A DNA stretch of 64,000 nt from Roseinatronobacter bogoriensis DSM 18756 (lineage in GTDB: Bacteria; Pseudomonadota; Alphaproteobacteria; Rhodobacterales; Rhodobacteraceae), in contig NZ_SORN01000001.1 of the NCBI RefSeq assembly GCF_004366635.1, forward strand, positions 510,435 through 574,434. The letters run 5' to 3'. Below, piece by piece: positions 60,286 through 64,000 of the stretch; positions within the stretch are counted from its first letter, which is position 1, and each line of letters begins with the position of its first letter. The notes under the pieces were generated by a model that was given only the letters and a program-made list of their open reading frames with translations, made no database searches and had not been told where the DNA came from. A program made the translations under genes and the position numbers.

Positions 60286-62585
60286 GCAGTGCAGCATTCA
60301 CCCGCCCCAAGACCCAAAGCGGCTGGAAGGCCCTGCCAGTCATGGCCGCTATCGCGCTAGCCCTCAGTTCAACTGTGTCGCCTGTACAGGCGCAAGGCGT
60401 CGATGGCGGCATGATCATGCTACCGCAAGACAATGGGGCCGCGTTGTCTTCCCCCGACACCATGTTGGATGTAAGCGATCGCGCCGATCCAGCACGGCGC
60501 GCGATGCGCCTAGACAGCACCCCTGAGCATCCGGCCCATATCGGCTGGGTTTCTGCATTGCGCCTCACAGATCTGGGCTACCCTGTTCAAGACGGGTTTG
60601 CACGGATCAGCGGAGAGCGCGAATGGGTCAATTTCGACCTGTATTCCAGTGCCGATGGAAACGAGGCGCTGTTGCAGATTGCATCCGTTTCCGGGATCAA
60701 TAACCTGCCGGAACGCTCTTACATGCGTGTTATTGTGAACGGGCAAGAGTTGGGTCGCCGCAATCTGACCCATATCGAAGATGTCGGGATCGAAAAATTC
60801 CGCATCCCTGCGGGTGTTCTGCACACGGGGCGCAACCATGTGCAAGTGGAACTGCGCCAGCAGCATCGAATATTCTGTGGTCCGGAAGCGTCCTATACCT
60901 TGTGGACGGATATTGACCTGTCGCGCAGCGGCCTTGTGGTCGCCGCCGACACGCCCGGAAGCGATATGAATGCGCTGATCGGCAATGACGGCTTCATGAT
61001 GGCGCTTGCCGCGCAGGTCTCAGGCGGGCAGGCGCTAGAGGTGCGCGGGATCGACACTCTGGGCTCCGAGGCCGAGATATGGCGTAGTTTTCTGGTCAAC
61101 CGCTTCAACCAGTCCCTTGCTGGCGCGCCTTTGGTCATCAACTTTACTGACTACTGGACAGCGCAAACGGACATGCGCGACAGGGCACGTGTCACGATCA
61201 TACCAGCCGCCGAGAGTCAGGTCAGGTTCATTCAAGCGGGCGATGGGGCCGTGGTCATGGTGCTGGAGGTCGCGCAGGGCACCGACCCTGAACGACTACT
61301 GGCGGGCATAACCGCCGTTACTGCGCAAGCGCAAGACAACCGCCCCACGCTGATTGCCCCTGCAAGTGATGTCCCATTCGCGCAGTTCGGTGTCGAGAGC
61401 GAGATCTTCTCACAACGCTACGCGCAGCGAAACCACGCTTTCCGCCTGCCTGATGACTGGCTGGTGCTGACCGGGGCCAAGGCGCGCATCAATCTGGATT
61501 ATGCGTTTGCATCCGGTCTGCCAGCCGGATCAGCCGTTTTGTTGAAGATAAATGGCACGATCGTGCGCATGTTGCCTTTGCGCGGGGGGCAGAGCGGGTC
61601 GGTCATCTCGAACTTCCCCATCGATTTCGAGGCCAGGCTGATGCATCCGGGAACCAACGTTCTGGGGTTTGAGCTGTTTGTTCCCGGCGATCCGCCGTCA
61701 TTGCCCTGCGCAGTGAACGAAACGCCCTTCCTGCAAATCCTCGACAGTTCTACGCTGCATGTGCCCTACAGCCCCTCCATGTCCATTCCGGACATGGACC
61801 TTGCCTTTGCGGCGCTCTCTCCCGAGAGCCTGCGCATGAACGAGATGAGCGGGCGGGCCTATTCCCAATTGGACATCCTGACACTCGGTTCGGCACTGGC
61901 GCGCACGCGCGCTGCGATACGCCCTTCAACCCTGCATCTGATCGCACTGGACGATCTTGGGTCTATTCCCACCGCGCATTACAGCGCGAACCGCCGTTTG
62001 CTGGAAGATGTTGTCTTGATGCCGTCGCAAAACACTGTCCCGGATGAGCAGTCGGTATCTGAAAACCCTGGCGACCCGTTCCAGCAAAGACGGGTCGAGC
62101 GGCGCAGCATGTCGCTGGCATTCAGTGCCGGTTGGGACGCGGTCAATGAACGCGCCAGATGGGTTCTTGACCGGATTATCCCAAGCAGTGGTGACCAGCT
62201 GAATGCATGGCTGGCCGAACAGCGGGGACAGGCCATCCTTTTCCAGCTTGATGCCGAACGCCCCGATGAAATCTGGATGCTGCGCGCCCCAGACAGCGAC
62301 ATGCGCGACATTGCCCACGCAGTTGTGCGCGCGCGCCTGCATGGGCAGGGGCCGCGCGGACAGGCTGCGGTCCTGACCCATGATGGCCATTGGGAAAGCT
62401 GGCTTGCCCCAGACCGCAGACCGGCCATGCTGGAACCATGGTCACACCGGAATTTCCGTAGCGCGATGGGCAATATCGTTTCTGCGCGCCCTGTCTTCTA
62501 TTCGCTTCTGATACTTGGAATTGCCACCCTCTCTGCTTTGGTGGCGCTGCGCTTGGTCATTTCAACAAGGGAACACAAGACATGA
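60282..62585 (+). CDS. bcsB: Cellulose synthase periplasmic subunit BcsB
   Basis: This 767-residue membrane-anchored partner of BcsA guides the glucan through the periplasm and is needed for synthase activity. It has a signal sequence ('VMAAIALALSSTVSPVQAQ'), two carbohydrate-binding/flavodoxin-like repeats from about 80 to 690 (with 'YMRVIVNGQELGRRNLTHIE' and 'INLDYAFASGLPAGSAVLLKINGT'), and the C-terminal anchor helix 'SLLILGIATLSALVALRLVI'. It overlaps bcsA (ATGA) and bcsZ (ATGA), so all three are translationally coupled. The family assignment is firm from layout and context. Confidence 0.95.
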   Translation: MSSAAFTRPKTQSGWKALPVMAAIALALSSTVSPVQAQGVDGGMIMLPQDNGAALSSPDTMLDVSDRADPARRAMRLDSTPEHPAHIGWVSALRLTDLGYPVQDGFARISGEREWVNFDLYSSADGNEALLQIASVSGINNLPERSYMRVIVNGQELGRRNLTHIEDVGIEKFRIPAGVLHTGRNHVQVELRQQHRIFCGPEASYTLWTDIDLSRSGLVVAADTPGSDMNALIGNDGFMMALAAQVSGGQALEVRGIDTLGSEAEIWRSFLVNRFNQSLAGAPLVINFTDYWTAQTDMRDRARVTIIPAAESQVRFIQAGDGAVVMVLEVAQGTDPERLLAGITAVTAQAQDNRPTLIAPASDVPFAQFGVESEIFSQRYAQRNHAFRLPDDWLVLTGAKARINLDYAFASGLPAGSAVLLKINGTIVRMLPLRGGQSGSVISNFPIDFEARLMHPGTNVLGFELFVPGDPPSLPCAVNETPFLQILDSSTLHVPYSPSMSIPDMDLAFAALSPESLRMNEMSGRAYSQLDILTLGSALARTRAAIRPSTLHLIALDDLGSIPTAHYSANRRLLEDVVLMPSQNTVPDEQSVSENPGDPFQQRRVERRSMSLAFSAGWDAVNERARWVLDRIIPSSGDQLNAWLAEQRGQAILFQLDAERPDEIWMLRAPDSDMRDIAHAVVRARLHGQGPRGQAAVLTHDGHWESWLAPDRRPAMLEPWSHRNFRSAMGNIVSARPVFYSLLILGIATLSALVALRLVISTREHKT

Positions 62586-63658
62586 ACCGACGGGGGTTTC
62601 TGGCAACAGGCGCAGCATTCGGGGCAACTGTAATGGCGGGGCAGTCATCCGCGCTTGGGCAGAATGACCTGTCGCTTGTTGCGCGCCCCGTCTGGGAAAG
62701 CTGGATGCGCGCCTTTCTGAAACCGGATGGGCGCGTTGTCGATACATTGCAGCAGCATTCCAGCCATTCCGAAGGGCAGGGCTATGGGATGCTGGCCGCC
62801 ACAATGTTCAATGACGAGGCTGCATTTCGCCAGATGTATCGCTGGACAGAACAGCAACTGGCGGTGCGCCCCGATGCGTTGTTGGCCTGGCGTTTCCTGC
62901 CGGATCAGGCCAATCCGATCCCGGACAGCAACAACGCCTCTGACGGTGATCTGTTTTATGCGTGGGCCTTGGTGCGCGCTGCGGCAAGGTTCAATGATCG
63001 CAGCTACCTTCAGCGTGCCGCCGAAATTGCGCAGGCGCTGGAAGCAAGTTGTATCCGGCCAATGCCGGGCGCGTCGGACAAACTGATATTCCTGCCCGCG
63101 GCCTTTGGCTTCACCCATGACACGCATCTGTCCGTGAACCCGTCTTACTACATGCCACTGGCCATGCGCGATGTGGCCGCCGCCACAGGGGTTACGGCGC
63201 TGGCGCTCTGCGCCCAGCACGGCGAGGCCCTGTTGGAGGAGATCGCGCGTGACGGGCTGGTGCCGGACTGGGTTGATATCTCGGAACGTGGGGTCATCGC
63301 GTCTGAAACCCTGTCTGCGAATGCAGGGTATGAGGCAATTCGCGTGCCGCTCTTTCTGATCTGGTCGCGGCTTCAGCAGCATATGGCCGTGCGGCGCATG
63401 GCAACGGTCTATGAACGCAATATGCAACCGGGATTACAGGCGCCAACAGTGCTGGAGCCTGTGTCCGGCGTCGTCCTCGAAACCAGCGCGGACCCCGGAT
63501 ATCAGGCGGTTGCAGGGCTTGTGGTGTGTTCGGCAAGGCAGGATGTCGGGGCGCTGATCCCGCCATTCTCGGCCGAACAGCCCTATTATCCGGCAACCCT
63601 GCAACTGTTTTCTATGTTTGCCGCGAATGAAACTATGCCGGAATGTGTGCCGCTATGA
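62582..63658 (+). CDS. bcsZ: Endo-beta-1,4-glucanase BcsZ (GH8), Tat-exported
   Basis: This 358-residue family 8 cellulase is found in bcs operons, where it tunes polymer assembly. The N-terminus 'MNRRGFLATGAAFGATVMAG' is a twin-arginine (Tat) signal, unlike the Sec signal of many BcsZ proteins. The GH8 acid Glu is in 'HSEGQGYGMLAA' near residue 62, and the Asp motif in 'ASDGDLFYAWALV' near 123. 'SYYMPLAMRDVA' and 'GYEAIRVPLFLIW' follow near 190-265. It overlaps bcsB and the next gene by ATGA junctions. Confidence 0.93.
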   Translation: MNRRGFLATGAAFGATVMAGQSSALGQNDLSLVARPVWESWMRAFLKPDGRVVDTLQQHSSHSEGQGYGMLAATMFNDEAAFRQMYRWTEQQLAVRPDALLAWRFLPDQANPIPDSNNASDGDLFYAWALVRAAARFNDRSYLQRAAEIAQALEASCIRPMPGASDKLIFLPAAFGFTHDTHLSVNPSYYMPLAMRDVAAATGVTALALCAQHGEALLEEIARDGLVPDWVDISERGVIASETLSANAGYEAIRVPLFLIWSRLQQHMAVRRMATVYERNMQPGLQAPTVLEPVSGVVLETSADPGYQAVAGLVVCSARQDVGALIPPFSAEQPYYPATLQLFSMFAANETMPECVPL

Positions 63659-64000
63659 AACCACGCTTGAAGCAGTCGAAGATTTTCTCGATCAGTGTGT
63701 TCTGTGCCGTGCTGGCCGCTGGTCCTGTGCTGACGCAGACGGCCGGCTTCGAGGATTTGCGCGCGCTGCGCTACTATCTGCAACAAGACGACTCTGCTTC
63801 GGTTCAGGCAGAGCTGCGCCGCCTGAGAATTGCCTTCCCGGATTGGCAGCCCCCATCCGATCTGAACCAGATACTCGCACAACCCGCAGCACAGGCCAGT
63901 GTCGATGAAGGCGCAATCTGGCGCCAGATCGAGCAGCGCAATTACAGCGCGGCGCGTCAGTTGATCGAGCAGGGCCGCCAGAGCGGAACCGGCTGGACGC
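63655..64000 (+). CDS. Exported repeat protein of the cellulose operon, cut by window end
   Basis: The frame opens at ATG 63655, overlapping the bcsZ stop (ATGA), and is still open at base 64000; 115 codons are visible. It begins with a signal peptide ('SIFSISVFCAVLAAGPVLTQ' region, residues ~9-28). The helical segments 'DLRALRYYLQQDDSASVQAELRRL' and 'IWRQIEQRNYSAARQLIEQG' look like TPR/Sel1-type repeats. In alphaproteobacterial bcs operons a TPR protein related to BcsC often follows bcsZ, and this is the likely identity. The C-terminal part that would decide it lies outside the window. Confidence 0.7.
   Translation, partial: MKPRLKQSKIFSISVFCAVLAAGPVLTQTAGFEDLRALRYYLQQDDSASVQAELRRLRIAFPDWQPPSDLNQILAQPAAQASVDEGAIWRQIEQRNYSAARQLIEQGRQSGTGWT

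Overview
The window is chromosomal DNA from a GC-rich alphaproteobacterium, almost certainly a member of the Rhodobacteraceae. The evidence is the gene content and order: hisE-hisF, tsaE-addB-addA-trxA-hslVU, a CIRCE-controlled groESL, an exo-type polysaccharide cluster and an alphaproteobacterial bcsN-bcsA-bcsB-bcsZ cellulose operon. No genus can be fixed from the sequence alone. No rRNA, tRNA, CRISPR array, prophage or transposase gene was found.

Layout. 1-13.5 kb: a succinoglycan-like exopolysaccharide cluster (exoL' partial, exoA, exoY, exoK, exoQ, exoO, exoM, exoF, exoP, a further glycosyltransferase, a TolC/NodT-type outer-membrane lipoprotein, exoN). ExoN makes UDP-glucose, ExoY loads the lipid carrier, ExoA/L/M/O and the extra GT2 extend the unit, ExoQ polymerises it, ExoP/ExoF set length and export it, and ExoK trims it. 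13.5-18 kb: small unknown genes, then an N-carbamoyl-amino-acid hydrolase followed by a cobalt-type nitrile hydratase operon (alpha, beta, accessory protein). 18-27 kb: housekeeping genes (CoA-binding protein, EamA transporter, hisE/hisF, DksA-like protein, prfC, ribF, MaoC, HAD hydrolase, Mn-type pyrophosphatase). 27-29.3 kb: groES-groEL with promoter, CIRCE operator and terminator. 29.3-31.6 kb: stress-type small genes (DUF1328, DUF2383, DUF305, DUF2892). 31.6-42 kb: metK, a tesA / ybbA-ybbP divergent block, selU and a flavoprotein-SelD fusion (selenium tRNA modification), and a MauG-like di-haem protein. 42-53.4 kb: tsaE, addB, addA, trxA, hslV, hslU, Fe-S assembly genes and tpiA. 53.4-56.8 kb: rhomboid protease, gloA, thyA-folA and an HPF-like protein. 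57-64 kb: the cellulose operon, which runs off the end of the window.

Most notable signals: (i) two diverged copies of a roughly 330-bp non-coding repeat with inverted ends, about 8.3 kb apart; (ii) an ExoP whose kinase domain has lost its P-loop residues; (iii) a perfect EcfG-type (general stress) promoter before DUF1328-DUF2383, plus a small NepR-like ORF elsewhere in the window; (iv) a perfect ATTC-N8-GAAT (SqrR/BigR-type, sulfide-responsive) operator before a YgaP-like DUF2892 gene; (v) a terminator hairpin whose 3' arm is also the likely ribosome-binding site of exoY; (vi) a TolC-like lipoprotein inside the exo cluster. No single wholly new multigene system is evident; most of the window is recognisable.
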